Source: Desulforapulum sp034007745
Lineage (GTDB): Bacteria; Desulfobacterota; Desulfobacteria; Desulfobacterales; Desulfobacteraceae
DNA: 64,000 nt
Assembly: GCA_034007745.1 (NCBI GenBank)
Contig: JAVEQI010000001.1
Location: 62,001 to 126,000, forward strand
Direction of reading: 5' to 3'
Part shown: positions 1-7,870 of the stretch, piece after piece
How positions within the stretch are numbered: the stretch's first letter is position 1
How the letters are laid out: every line of letters starts with the position of its first letter
Made by a program: the position numbers and the translations under genes
Notes under the pieces: model-generated
What the model saw: the letters and a program-made list of their open reading frames with translations, nothing else
Told to the model about the DNA's origin: nothing
The model's database searches: none

Positions 1-527
1 TTCTGGGTCTCTGCCCTGTGCTTGCTGTAACCCAGAGCGTAGAAAACGGGATCGGAATGGGACTTGCGACCACCTTTGTTCTGATCTGTTCAAACTTTCT
101 GGTCAGCCTCCTTAGAACCGTCATCCCTGCGAAGGTAAGGATCGCCTGCTATATCGTCATCATCGCCACCTTTGTAACCATTGTCGAACTTTTAATGCAG
201 GCCTTTACCTATGAGCTGTTCCTGAAACTTGGCATCTTCATCCCCCTCATTGTGGTAAACTGCATCGTACTCGGCCGAGCCGAAGCCTTTGCCGGCAAGA
301 ACCCTCCCCACCTGGCCATTGCCGACGGCCTTGGCATGGGTGTGGGTTTTACCCTCTCCCTTGGAGCCCTCGGAGTTATCCGGGAGAGCCTCGGTGCAGG
401 TACCATCCTTGGCAACCCTGTTTTCGGGCCTGATTTTCAGCCGTTCACCTTCATGGTTCAGGCACCTGGTGCCTTTGTCTGCCTGGGGTTGCTGCTGTGC
501 ATGATGAACCTCATCGGTAAAAAATAA
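1..527 (+). CDS. rnfE: Rnf electron transport complex subunit RnfE (5' end missing)
   Basis: Integral membrane subunit of the Rnf complex, which couples electron transfer from reduced ferredoxin to NAD+ with export of Na+ or H+. The reading frame is open from base 3 at the left edge, so the true start lies outside the window; the visible part is about 174 residues against about 200-230 in the family. The first visible residues (LGLCPVLAVTQSVENG) match the conserved RnfE segment around the first loop, and several hydrophobic helices follow, including the IPLIVVNC stretch that RnfE shares with RnfA (both are homologous to NqrD/NqrE). The stop is 11 bases before rnfA, with a GGAGA ribosome site for rnfA in the gap, so the two genes form one operon. 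Identity is secure; only completeness is lacking. Confidence 0.93.
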   Translation, partial: LGLCPVLAVTQSVENGIGMGLATTFVLICSNFLVSLLRTVIPAKVRIACYIVIIATFVTIVELLMQAFTYELFLKLGIFIPLIVVNCIVLGRAEAFAGKNPPHLAIADGLGMGVGFTLSLGALGVIRESLGAGTILGNPVFGPDFQPFTFMVQAPGAFVCLGLLLCMMNLIGKK

Positions 528-538
528 GGAGACATGTA

Positions 539-1114
539 ATGACTGACTACTTTGTTCTTGCCATCAGCTGCATATTTGTAAACAACATTCTCCTTGCCCA
601 GTACCTGGGAAACTGTCCGTTCCTTGGCACCTCTAAGAAGATGGAGACTGCAACGGGTATGGGCATGGCCGTTGTGTTTGTCCTGGTTCTGGCCGGACTC
701 ATCACCTGGGTCACAGACAACTTCCTGTTAAAACCCCTGAATATCGAATATCTCAGGACCCTCTCGTTCATCCTGGTCATTGCGTCCCTGGTACAGTTTG
801 TCGAGATGTTTCTCAAGAAAAGCATTCCAGCCCTGTATGCGGGACTCGGCATCTTTCTGCCTTTGATCACAACCAACTGCGCCGTCATGGGTGTCTGCCT
901 GATCAACATCAAAGAGGAGTACACCTTTGTCCAGGCAGCAGTGGCATCATTCAGCTATGCAGTGGGTTTTGGCCTTGCCCTGGTGCTCTTTGCAGGACTC
1001 AGGGAAAGAATCAACATTGCAAGGGTTCCCCAACCGCTCCAGGACACCTCCCTGGGTCTTGTCACAGCGGGAATGATCGCTCTTTCTTTCTATGCGTTCA
1101 AAGGAATGGTATAA
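539..1114 (+). CDS. rnfA: Rnf electron transport complex subunit RnfA
   Basis: Six-helix membrane subunit of Rnf, full length at 191 residues as usual for the family. Signature segments are visible: NNILLAQYLGNCPFLGTSK near the N-terminus and IFLPLITTNCAVMGV in the middle; the cysteines in these two segments belong to the RnfA/RnfE pair that holds an intramembrane Fe-S centre in Rnf/Nqr structures (family knowledge). The start is set by an ATG 7-8 bases after GGAGA. The gene ends 3 bases before rnfB, giving tight translational coupling in the order E-A-B, which is the order used by anaerobes whose rnfB is last in the operon (C-D-G-E-A-B). Confidence 0.96.
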   Translation: MTDYFVLAISCIFVNNILLAQYLGNCPFLGTSKKMETATGMGMAVVFVLVLAGLITWVTDNFLLKPLNIEYLRTLSFILVIASLVQFVEMFLKKSIPALYAGLGIFLPLITTNCAVMGVCLINIKEEYTFVQAAVASFSYAVGFGLALVLFAGLRERINIARVPQPLQDTSLGLVTAGMIALSFYAFKGMV

Positions 1115-1117
1115 GCT

Positions 1118-3187
1118 ATGATTGAAGCATTGATTTTCATGATGGTCCTTGGCACTACCTGCGGCATCGTTCTGAGCTTTGCCTCTAAAATCTTTTACGT
1201 TTATGAAGATCCAAGAATTGCCCTGGTCGAAGAAAATCTTGCCGGTGCCAACTGCGGCGGCTGCGGTTATGCCGGTTGCAGTGCTGCGGCCGAAGCAGTC
1301 GTGACGGGAAGAGCCGCACCCAGCGTATGCGTCATCTCAAACCCTGAATCTATATTAAAGGTGGCTTCCGTCATGGGCCTTGACCCTGGAACTGCGGAAT
1401 CCAAGCAGGCCTATAATATGTGTGAAGGCGGAACAAGGGCCACCGACAAGTACCATTATATGGGGGTAAATTCGTGCAAGGCCATGTCCGTCGTGTTCGG
1501 CGGCAAGCGTGACTGCCACATCGGGTGCATCGGCCTTGGTGATTGTGTAAAGGCGTGCAAATTCGGGGCTGTTTACATGGGTTCCCAGGGCCACCCGGTT
1601 GTGAACGACGACCTCTGTGTGGGTTGTGGTGCCTGCCAGAAAGCCTGCCCCAAGGACATCATCGAGGTCAAGAACCTGTCTGAGAAGCTTCTGAAATTCA
1701 ACCAGAAACATGATCCTCTTGCACCCTGCGCCCAAACCTGCCCGGCTGAGATCAACATCCCCAGGTACATCGCCCAGATAAGAAACAACGACTACCTGGG
1801 GGCCGTCCGAACCATCCGCCTCAGGAACCCCCTGTTGCTCGCCTGCGGCAGGGTCTGCCCCCATCCCTGTGAATCTGAATGCCGCAGGGGAATCGAAGAC
1901 GATCCAGTATCCATCAACCAGCTCAAACGATTTGTTGCCGATTATGAGATGTTTTCCGGCACCAGAATCCCCATCAAGTGTGCACCTGATACGGGCAAAA
2001 AGGTCGCAGTTATCGGTTCCGGCCCGTCGGGTCTCAGCTGTGCCTACTTCCTCAGGCGAATCGGCCACCAGGTTTCCATATTTGAAAGCATGCCGAAACT
2101 TGGAGGCATGATCCGCTACGGCATCCCCGAGTACCGCCTCCCAGACAAGGTCCTTGACTGGGAAATCGAAGGAATACTAAACCTTGGCATCAAGAGCTAC
2201 AACCACGTAAAATTCGGCATTGACTTCGGCCTAGGTTCACTCATGGCTGCGGGTTACAATGCCGTATTCCTCGGGGTTGGTGCCTGGCAGGATTATGAGC
2301 TTGGCATCCCCGGCGAGACCCTTGAAGGGTGTTTTACCGGCATAAACATGCTTTCCAGACGCGCTGGCGGCGAAAACCTTGATCTGGGACGCACCGCAGC
2401 CGTAATAGGCGGCGGCAACACAGCGGTGGATTGTGCAAGAACAATGCTGAGACTCGGCCTTGAAAAGGTATACATGGTCTACAGGCGTACCCGAAAGGAG
2501 ATGCCGGCCAACCAGGTTGAAATCGTTGCCGCAGAGGAGGAAGGGGTTGAATTTGTATTCCTTGCTGCGCCAACAAGGGTGATCGGCAACGAGGACGGCC
2601 ATGTGACCCACCTTGAATATATTAAGATGCAGCTCGGTGAGCCAGATGCCTCAGGCCGCAGACGACCCGAACCCATTGAAAATTCTGAAACAACCCTTGA
2701 GGTAGATTCCATCGTAACAGCCATCGGCCAGTCCCCCGAGGCAAGCTTCAAGCAGGATCCCCACCCAAGGATGGCTGAACTTGAGCTTACCCGGTGGAAC
2801 ACCATTGAAAACAACCCGGAAACCCTCCAGTCCACGATTCCCTATGTGTTCACGGCAGGTGACGCCGCAACAGGGCCTTCCCTTGTGGTTGACGCCATTG
2901 GCGGGGGCAGAAGAGCCGCAAGATCCATTGATCTCTTTCTAAAGGGAAAGCCGGTAGAACCGGTTGTTGATTCACTCCAGCACCGGAGAATCAAGGAGTC
3001 CATATTTACCACGGTCGAGGGAATCGTCCCGAAAAAAAGGGCAAAGATGCCGGAACTCCCGGTTGACAAGAGGATCGACTCGTTCGTGGAGGTGGACCTT
3101 GTGCTTCCGGAGGCCCGGGCCATTGAAGAGGCAAAACGCTGCCTTAACTGCTGCAGGCTGTGCTACAACCCGGATGTAAAAGAATAG
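1118..3187 (+). CDS. rnfB: RnfB fused to a GltD/NfnB-like NAD(P)H:acceptor flavoprotein module
   Basis: At 689 residues it is more than twice the size of ordinary RnfB. Residues 1-28 form the membrane anchor; a CGGCGYAGC cluster starts at residue 46; two ferredoxin motifs follow (CHIGCIGLGDCVKAC and CVGCGACQKACP). From about residue 200 the sequence changes to the glutamate synthase small-subunit type: the N-terminal cluster domain (CAQTCPAEINIP, CGRVCPHPCESECRRG), an FAD Rossmann motif GSGPSGLSCA near 296 with GGMIRYGIPEYRLP, and a second nucleotide motif GGGNTAVDCA near 428 with the intact AVD signature of NAD(P)H binding. A last CLNCCRLC motif ends the protein. The RnfB half should take electrons from ferredoxin; the GltD half could exchange electrons with NADPH or NADH. 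That second role is inference. The gene starts 3 bases after rnfA. A related fusion lies at 57137-59215. Confidence 0.9.
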   Translation: MIEALIFMMVLGTTCGIVLSFASKIFYVYEDPRIALVEENLAGANCGGCGYAGCSAAAEAVVTGRAAPSVCVISNPESILKVASVMGLDPGTAESKQAYNMCEGGTRATDKYHYMGVNSCKAMSVVFGGKRDCHIGCIGLGDCVKACKFGAVYMGSQGHPVVNDDLCVGCGACQKACPKDIIEVKNLSEKLLKFNQKHDPLAPCAQTCPAEINIPRYIAQIRNNDYLGAVRTIRLRNPLLLACGRVCPHPCESECRRGIEDDPVSINQLKRFVADYEMFSGTRIPIKCAPDTGKKVAVIGSGPSGLSCAYFLRRIGHQVSIFESMPKLGGMIRYGIPEYRLPDKVLDWEIEGILNLGIKSYNHVKFGIDFGLGSLMAAGYNAVFLGVGAWQDYELGIPGETLEGCFTGINMLSRRAGGENLDLGRTAAVIGGGNTAVDCARTMLRLGLEKVYMVYRRTRKEMPANQVEIVAAEEEGVEFVFLAAPTRVIGNEDGHVTHLEYIKMQLGEPDASGRRRPEPIENSETTLEVDSIVTAIGQSPEASFKQDPHPRMAELELTRWNTIENNPETLQSTIPYVFTAGDAATGPSLVVDAIGGGRRAARSIDLFLKGKPVEPVVDSLQHRRIKESIFTTVEGIVPKKRAKMPELPVDKRIDSFVEVDLVLPEARAIEEAKRCLNCCRLCYNPDVKE

Positions 3188-3228
3188 CTTTTAGCTAAAA
3201 GCTACTAACAGCTAATAGCTAATAGCTC
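3186..3228. repeat. Palindrome plus AGCTAAT direct repeats at the rnfB stop
   Basis: An 18-bp perfect palindrome (AGCTTTTAGCTAAAAGCT, 3186-3203) begins inside the rnfB stop codon and is followed by CTAACAGCTAATAGCTAATAGCT, a run of AGCTAAT units. Similar AAAGCTGTTAGCTTTTAGG DNA occurs near 59316-59335. It looks like small repetitive DNA that has accumulated after a gene; it lacks a T-tract and is not a convincing terminator. Confidence 0.6.
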
Positions 3229-3248
3229 CCGACTAAAAGGAGGGCACC

Positions 3249-3746
3249 ATGATTACCCTTGAAACACTTGAAAGCCTTGAAATTTTTAAAAATTTTACGG
3301 ACAAAGAGCTGGTTAAAGTTCAGGAGCTCTGCTCCCAGGAAGAGTTTCACAGGGATGAACGGCTCTTCACAGAAGGTGAACCCGCCCGCCACATGTGGAT
3401 CATCTCCCAGGGCAAGGTGGACCTGAGGTTTGAATTACCCAGAAACATGCGGGTCACAGCCGAATCCACCGTCAGTTCCCATGACTATATTATTCCCGAA
3501 TCCCAGGTCTTTGGCTGGTCCTGCTTCATACCACCTTACAAGATGCGCCTTTCTGCCTTTTGCGTCTCAAGAAAGTGTTCGGCAATAAAAATCAGCCAAA
3601 CCGCCTTGACAAACCTCATGGAGACCGATACAGCCGTCGGCTACAAGCTCATGCGCTACATGCTCCAGGTGGTTGGATTCCGTTCAAAACAGTTCCAGGA
3701 TGAGGTGGCAAAATTCATGGGCATCGACATGATGAACTCCTGGTGA
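3249..3746 (+). CDS. Cyclic nucleotide-binding (Crp-type) domain protein without DNA-binding domain
   Basis: A 165-residue protein that begins with a cAMP/cGMP-receptor-like beta-roll: LEIFKNFTDKELVKVQELCSQ, then FTEGEPARHMWIISQGKVDL, typical of the Crp/Fnr sensor domain. The helix-turn-helix expected after about residue 150 in Crp/Fnr regulators is missing, so it is unlikely to bind DNA itself. Start chosen at the ATG after AAAAGGAGGGCACC, a very strong ribosome site. It lies between rnfB and apbE and overlaps apbE by 4 bases, so it is probably co-expressed with Rnf; a role in sensing or modulating Rnf activity is a guess. The substrate is unknown. Confidence 0.8.
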   Translation: MITLETLESLEIFKNFTDKELVKVQELCSQEEFHRDERLFTEGEPARHMWIISQGKVDLRFELPRNMRVTAESTVSSHDYIIPESQVFGWSCFIPPYKMRLSAFCVSRKCSAIKISQTALTNLMETDTAVGYKLMRYMLQVVGFRSKQFQDEVAKFMGIDMMNSW

Positions 3747-4777
3747 TTTTGACTTTCTTCAAAAAAAACCAGGGAATCTTTGCCCTGATTCCAGTCCTGT
3801 GTATCTTTCTCCTGACTGCCCCGCTCCCGGGTGCCTGTTTAGAAAAACACACCATCACGGGCAAAACCATGGGGACAACTTACGCAGTGACGGTTATGGG
3901 GGATAAAACCGTCGATAAAGCCCTTTTAAAGCAGAGAATTGATACAAGGCTTGTCCAGATCAACCAGAGTATGTCCATCTTCTCGCCCCTAAGCGAGATT
4001 TCCCTGTTCAACGCCATACCTGCCCACACCCCGTTTACCATATCACCTGATTTTGCAAAAGTAATGGAACAGGGCAGCCGAATATACACCCTCACCAACG
4101 GGGCCTGGGACGGAACAATAAGACCCCTTGTGGATCTGTGGGGGTTTGGAACCGAATCCGCCTTAAAGAGCCTGCCTGACCCCAGGCTGATAAAAAAACT
4201 GCTTGCACAGACAGGATTTCATTTCATCGAAGTACAGGGGAATGTTCTTTCAAAGCAAATAGATGCTGTCACCCTTGACCTTGGCTCCCTGGCCAAGGGG
4301 TATGGGGTTGATGCGGTTGGCCAACTCATGGAAGAATCCGGTTTCAAGGCGTTTCTCGTTGAAATAGGCGGAGAGGTGGTTGCCCGGGGAACCAAGCCTT
4401 TCAACAAAGAATGGACCGTGGGAATTTCAAGACCGGAACCAGGCTCATCTGAAATATCCCTGTACAGGTCAATCAAACTCAAGGATCGAGCCCTTGCCAC
4501 AAGTGGGGATTATCGAAACTTCATTTTCATAAACGACCAGAAATTCTCCCACATCATTGATCCCGCCACGGGTTATCCCGTGAAAACAAACGTTGTCAGC
4601 GCCTCTGTAATTGCAGATACCTGCACCTTTGCCGACGGCCTTGCAACAGCTCTGATGGTCATGGAACCGGCACAGAGCCTTGCCCTTGTCAATGAACTCG
4701 ACAATGTGGAGTGCCTCATTGTTGTACGCAACAAGGACGGCAGTTTTCAGACTCTTTCCTCAAACCGCTTTCCCTGA
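3743..4777 (+). CDS. apbE: FAD:protein FMN transferase ApbE
   Basis: Exported enzyme that transfers FMN from FAD onto a threonine of flavoproteins such as RnfG and RnfD. Length 344 residues, normal for ApbE. The N-terminus is a signal sequence with a lipobox-like LPGAC near residue 31, so it may be a lipoprotein. Conserved blocks are present: GKTMGTTYAVTV, DLGSLAKGYGVDAVG, LVEIGGEVVARG, ATSGDYRNF, HIIDPATGYPV and the metal-binding DTCTFADGLATAL. GTG is used as start, overlapping the stop of the preceding gene. Its place after rnfE-A-B fits its known job in maturing Rnf. Its 3' end overlaps the convergent radical SAM gene by 31 bases. Confidence 0.93.
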   Translation: MILTFFKKNQGIFALIPVLCIFLLTAPLPGACLEKHTITGKTMGTTYAVTVMGDKTVDKALLKQRIDTRLVQINQSMSIFSPLSEISLFNAIPAHTPFTISPDFAKVMEQGSRIYTLTNGAWDGTIRPLVDLWGFGTESALKSLPDPRLIKKLLAQTGFHFIEVQGNVLSKQIDAVTLDLGSLAKGYGVDAVGQLMEESGFKAFLVEIGGEVVARGTKPFNKEWTVGISRPEPGSSEISLYRSIKLKDRALATSGDYRNFIFINDQKFSHIIDPATGYPVKTNVVSASVIADTCTFADGLATALMVMEPAQSLALVNELDNVECLIVVRNKDGSFQTLSSNRFP

Positions 4778-5670
4778 AATGAATCTCTTGCCTCAAGGGT
4801 ATCCTGGATCATCTTAAAGGTCTGGTTTCTCTCCACAGCCCAGGCCGGTGACGCAAGTTCTTCAGGATGGGGATCTCCTGTTATACGCTGGATGATAACA
4901 CTGGCAGGTAAAAGTTCCAGAAAATCGCACACAGTGTCCACATACTCCCGCTGCTCCATGCATTTATACTCCCCCCTCTTCCACATTGCTTCAAGCACGG
5001 TATTCTTGACAACGTAGAGAAGATGGATCTTGACCCCGTCGATCCTGAGCCCTGCAAGCACCCTTGCCGTTTCAAGCATCATGCCTCGATCTTCGCCAGG
5101 AAGTCCGAGAATCACGTGGGCGCAAACATTGATCCCCCTCTCCCGGGTCATGGCAACTGCCCGTTGAAAACATGCAAAATCATGGCCCCGGTTGATGAGT
5201 TTAAGGGTTTGATCGTGGACGGACTGGAGACCATACTCCACCCACACCAGGTAATCCCTGGTATAAGAGGCAATAAGGTCAAGCTTTTCCGGATCGACAC
5301 AGTCGGGCCGTGTGCCGATGGCCATACCCTTCATGCCGGGAACGCTTAGGGCCTGGTCGTACATTTTCTTCATGTTAGACGAACTTGTATAGGTGTTGGT
5401 ATAGGACTGAAAATAAACGGTAAAAAGCCTTGCCTTGTAACGGCGGACCATGGCCTTTCTGCCGTTTTCGACCTGCTCTTGGATGGTCAAGCCCTGGTCG
5501 AACAATCCAGAACCAGAACCACGGGCGTTACAATAAATGCAGCCCCCTGTGGCCAGGGTTCCGTCCCGGTTGGGACACCCCAGCCCCGTATCAACTGTAA
5601 TCTTCTGCACCCGCTGGCCGAAAATAGACCGCAGGTAGGTATTGTAATCTGAATAACGCCGCTTTATCAT
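4747..5670 (-). CDS. YhcC/TIGR01212-type radical SAM protein
   Basis: Radical SAM protein of the YhcC family, 307 residues from the chosen start. The reductive cleavage cluster is CPNRDGTLATGGCIYC, i.e. the cysteines of the CxxxCxxC type with the long first spacing found in this family. Other family blocks: FQSYTNTY, GTRPDCV, VEYGLQSVHDQTL, NRGHDFACF and HVILGLPGE. The biochemical function of the family is not established. The reading frame is open back to 5742, but the ATG at 5670 has an AGAAGG ribosome site 9 bases upstream and matches where the E. coli protein's homology begins; the longer form would run through the mnmG promoter. It converges on apbE (31-base overlap) and diverges from mnmG. 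Confidence 0.85.
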   Translation of the reverse strand: MIKRRYSDYNTYLRSIFGQRVQKITVDTGLGCPNRDGTLATGGCIYCNARGSGSGLFDQGLTIQEQVENGRKAMVRRYKARLFTVYFQSYTNTYTSSSNMKKMYDQALSVPGMKGMAIGTRPDCVDPEKLDLIASYTRDYLVWVEYGLQSVHDQTLKLINRGHDFACFQRAVAMTRERGINVCAHVILGLPGEDRGMMLETARVLAGLRIDGVKIHLLYVVKNTVLEAMWKRGEYKCMEQREYVDTVCDFLELLPASVIIQRITGDPHPEELASPAWAVERNQTFKMIQDTLEARDSFQGKRFEERV

Positions 5671-5703
5671 CCCTTTTAACCTTCTGGCAAAGTGTATCTT
5701 TTC

Positions 5704-5732
5704 TTGACCCGAAACCAAACCGGATATATAGT
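5704..5732 (+). promoter_or_regulatory. Sigma-70 type promoter of mnmG, abutting the start codon
   Basis: TTGACC (5704-5709), 17-bp spacer, TATAGT (5727-5732). The mnmG ATG is at 5741, so transcription would start at or within a couple of bases of the ATG. No ribosome site is visible before the ATG, in agreement with a leaderless message. Confidence 0.6.
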
Positions 5733-5740
5733 ACACTTCC

Positions 5741-7624
5741 ATGACATTTTACACAAAAAAATATGACCTGGTTGTTGTTGGTGCAGGACATGCGGGCTGT
5801 GAAGCGGCAATTGCTGCGGCCAATATGGGATGCAAAACACTGCTTGCAGCCATCGATCTTGACAAGGTGGCGGCAATGCCCTGCAGCCCCTCCATCGGGG
5901 GAACTGCAAAGGGACAGCTGGTCAAAGAGATCGATGCCCTGGGTGGTAAGATGGCCAGGGTTTCAGATGCTTCGGCCATTCAGTATCGAACCTTGAACAC
6001 AAGAAAAGGAGCGGCCGTCCAGGCCACCCGGACCCAGAACGATAAACTTGTGTACCAAAAGACAATGAAAACCCTCGTTGAGTCGACACAGAACCTTGAC
6101 TTCAAACAGATGATGGTCAACGACTTGATCGTTGAAAACCATCGGGTGGTCGGCATCAGGGAAGAAACCGGATTCGGCTTTGCAGCGGAGGCGGTAGTTC
6201 TATCAACTGGAACCTTTCTCAAGGGAATAGTCCATATCGGCTCCTCAAAGATTTCTGCGGGCCGGGCCGGGGAATTCTCATCCATCGGTCTTGCCGCCTC
6301 CCTTGAAAAGCTGGGCTTTACCCTTGGACGAATGAAAACCGGCACCCCCCCGAGGCTCGCCCTTTCAACCGTTGACTTTTCAAAGTTCAACCGCCAGGAT
6401 TCCGATCCTGACCCTACCCCCTTTTCTTTTTCCACGCCCAGGGTAAAGGGTGCTATGCTCCCAAGCTACATGGGGCACACCAACGAAAAGACCCACGATC
6501 TTGTGCGCCGGAACCTCAAGCACTCTGCCCTATACGGCGGCAGCATCATTGGAAAATCGGCTCGGTACTGCCCCTCATTTGAGGATAAAATCGTCAGATT
6601 TCCCGACCGGGACCAGCATCAGATTATCCTGGAACACGAAGGAACAGAATCCAGGGAAATCTATGCTTCCGGCCTTGGAAACAGCCTTCCCATGGAAATC
6701 CAGCTTGAGGTGGTGCGATCGGTAAGGGGACTTGAACAGGCGGAGATCATGCGGCCCGCCTATGCCATTGAATACGACTATATCAACCCCCAGGAACTCA
6801 ACCCCACCCTTGAGACCAAACGGGTGAAAGGACTTTTTTTTGCAGGCCAGATCAACGGTACCTCGGGCTATGAAGAGGCTGCTGCCCAGGGATTGTGGGC
6901 GGGAATCAATGCTGCATGTATGATTAAAAAACAGGAGCCGTTCCTGCTGGACCGGTCTGAGGCCTACATGGGGGTCATGATTGACGACCTTGTGACAAGG
7001 GGAACCAGAGAACCCTACCGCATGTTCACCTCAAGGGCGGAATACAGGCTTCTTCTTCGGGAGGACAATGCCGATCTGAGACTTACAGAAAAAGGATACC
7101 GCCTTGGCCTTGTCGACGAGGAGACCCTTTACGCAACCCGGGAAATACGCCGCAGCACAAAAGAAGAGCTAAAGAGGATCCACAGCCATGTTGTCAAACC
7201 CACCCCCGGGACAAATGCCTGGCTTGCCAGGGCAGGATCAACACCCATCACCACAGGCCTTAAACTTGACCAGCTCTTGAAACGGGCCGGAATCAGCTAT
7301 TCGGCCGTTGAAAAATTTGCCCCCTCCCCCTGCCCCATTTCAACAAGGATAAAGAAGCAGGTGGAAATCGAAACAAAGTATGAGGGATATATTACCCGCC
7401 AGGTAAGCGAAATAAAAAAATTCAAGGATATGGAAAAAATAAAAATCCCCGGGAATATTAATTTTCAAACCGTTCACGGACTCTCAAACGAACTCAGGGA
7501 AAAACTTACCGGAGTAAGGCCCCTGTCCCTTGGTCAGGCATCGAGAATCGACGGGATGACACCTGCGGCGCTTTCGGTTATTTTGATTGCCATAACTGCC
7601 CTTGAACGGGATAGTAGGCAGTAG
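5741..7624 (+). CDS. mnmG: tRNA uridine 5-carboxymethylaminomethyl modification enzyme MnmG (GidA)
   Basis: FAD- and NADH-dependent enzyme that, with MnmE, modifies the wobble uridine (U34) of several tRNAs. Full length at 627 residues. FAD motif GAGHAGCEAA at residue 13, then the family blocks PCSPSIGGTAKGQLVKEIDALGG, GRMKTGTPPRL, FFAGQINGTSGYEEAAAQGL and TSRAEYRLLLREDNAD; the C-terminal MnmE-binding helical domain is complete. The start is supported by alignment with other MnmG proteins, which have only about ten residues before the glycine motif. The last codons fall inside a heptamer repeat. It is not next to mnmE here. Probably transcribed alone from its own promoter. Confidence 0.97.
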   Translation: MTFYTKKYDLVVVGAGHAGCEAAIAAANMGCKTLLAAIDLDKVAAMPCSPSIGGTAKGQLVKEIDALGGKMARVSDASAIQYRTLNTRKGAAVQATRTQNDKLVYQKTMKTLVESTQNLDFKQMMVNDLIVENHRVVGIREETGFGFAAEAVVLSTGTFLKGIVHIGSSKISAGRAGEFSSIGLAASLEKLGFTLGRMKTGTPPRLALSTVDFSKFNRQDSDPDPTPFSFSTPRVKGAMLPSYMGHTNEKTHDLVRRNLKHSALYGGSIIGKSARYCPSFEDKIVRFPDRDQHQIILEHEGTESREIYASGLGNSLPMEIQLEVVRSVRGLEQAEIMRPAYAIEYDYINPQELNPTLETKRVKGLFFAGQINGTSGYEEAAAQGLWAGINAACMIKKQEPFLLDRSEAYMGVMIDDLVTRGTREPYRMFTSRAEYRLLLREDNADLRLTEKGYRLGLVDEETLYATREIRRSTKEELKRIHSHVVKPTPGTNAWLARAGSTPITTGLKLDQLLKRAGISYSAVEKFAPSPCPISTRIKKQVEIETKYEGYITRQVSEIKKFKDMEKIKIPGNINFQTVHGLSNELREKLTGVRPLSLGQASRIDGMTPAALSVILIAITALERDSRQ

Positions 7625-7633
7625 GCAGTAGGT
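7613..7633. repeat. Tandem heptamer repeat (AGTAGGC)3 covering the mnmG stop
   Basis: Three adjacent copies of AGTAGGC (the last AGTAGGT) at 7613-7619, 7620-7626 and 7627-7633. The mnmG stop codon (7622-7624) lies within the second copy, so the repeat supplies the final residues of the protein. Short tandem heptamers of this kind are known as common intergenic simple repeats in several bacteria. Confidence 0.8.
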
Positions 7634-7668
7634 AGTTAAGGGCAATTTATAGTTGGGATATCAGCCTG

Positions 7669-7726
7669 GGCGGCAGTCGGTATCCCCCGACTTTTTGGGT
7701 TCAGTAAGGGGATACCGATTGCCGCC
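7669..7726. repeat. Long inverted repeat downstream of mnmG
   Basis: A 19-base arm (GGCGGCAGTCGGTATCCCC, 7669-7687) is repeated in inverse at 7708-7726 with one G:U-type mismatch, around a 20-base loop. It could fold into a very stable hairpin in the mnmG transcript. No T-run follows the right arm, so it may protect the 3' end or be repetitive DNA rather than an intrinsic terminator. Confidence 0.7.
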
Positions 7727-7773
7727 TATAGTGTAAAATTAAAAGGAGAAGGACTGCTCAACATGGGGATTAC

Positions 7774-7801
7774 TTGACTTTGGCAGTATCCTAGTTATTT
7801 T
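7774..7801 (+). promoter_or_regulatory. Possible promoter of the dnaJ-hpt operon
   Basis: TTGACT (7774-7779), 16-bp spacer, TATTTT (7796-7801), 69 bases before the dnaJ start. Moderate match to the sigma-70 consensus. No convincing heat-shock promoter was recognised. Confidence 0.35.
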
Positions 7802-7870
7802 TTGACCATCTATACTCTCAGTAATCATAGGTGATATCCTTAGGAGAACTAATAAAAAAGGAAGTTTATA

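Noticed and set aside
5671..5742. Longer N-terminus of the radical SAM gene to 5742
   Set aside because: It would overlap the mnmG promoter and start codon; the ATG at 5670 has a ribosome site and fits the family length.
7613..7633. CRISPR-like array from the heptamer repeats
   Set aside because: Units are only seven bases, without spacers, and no cas genes are present.
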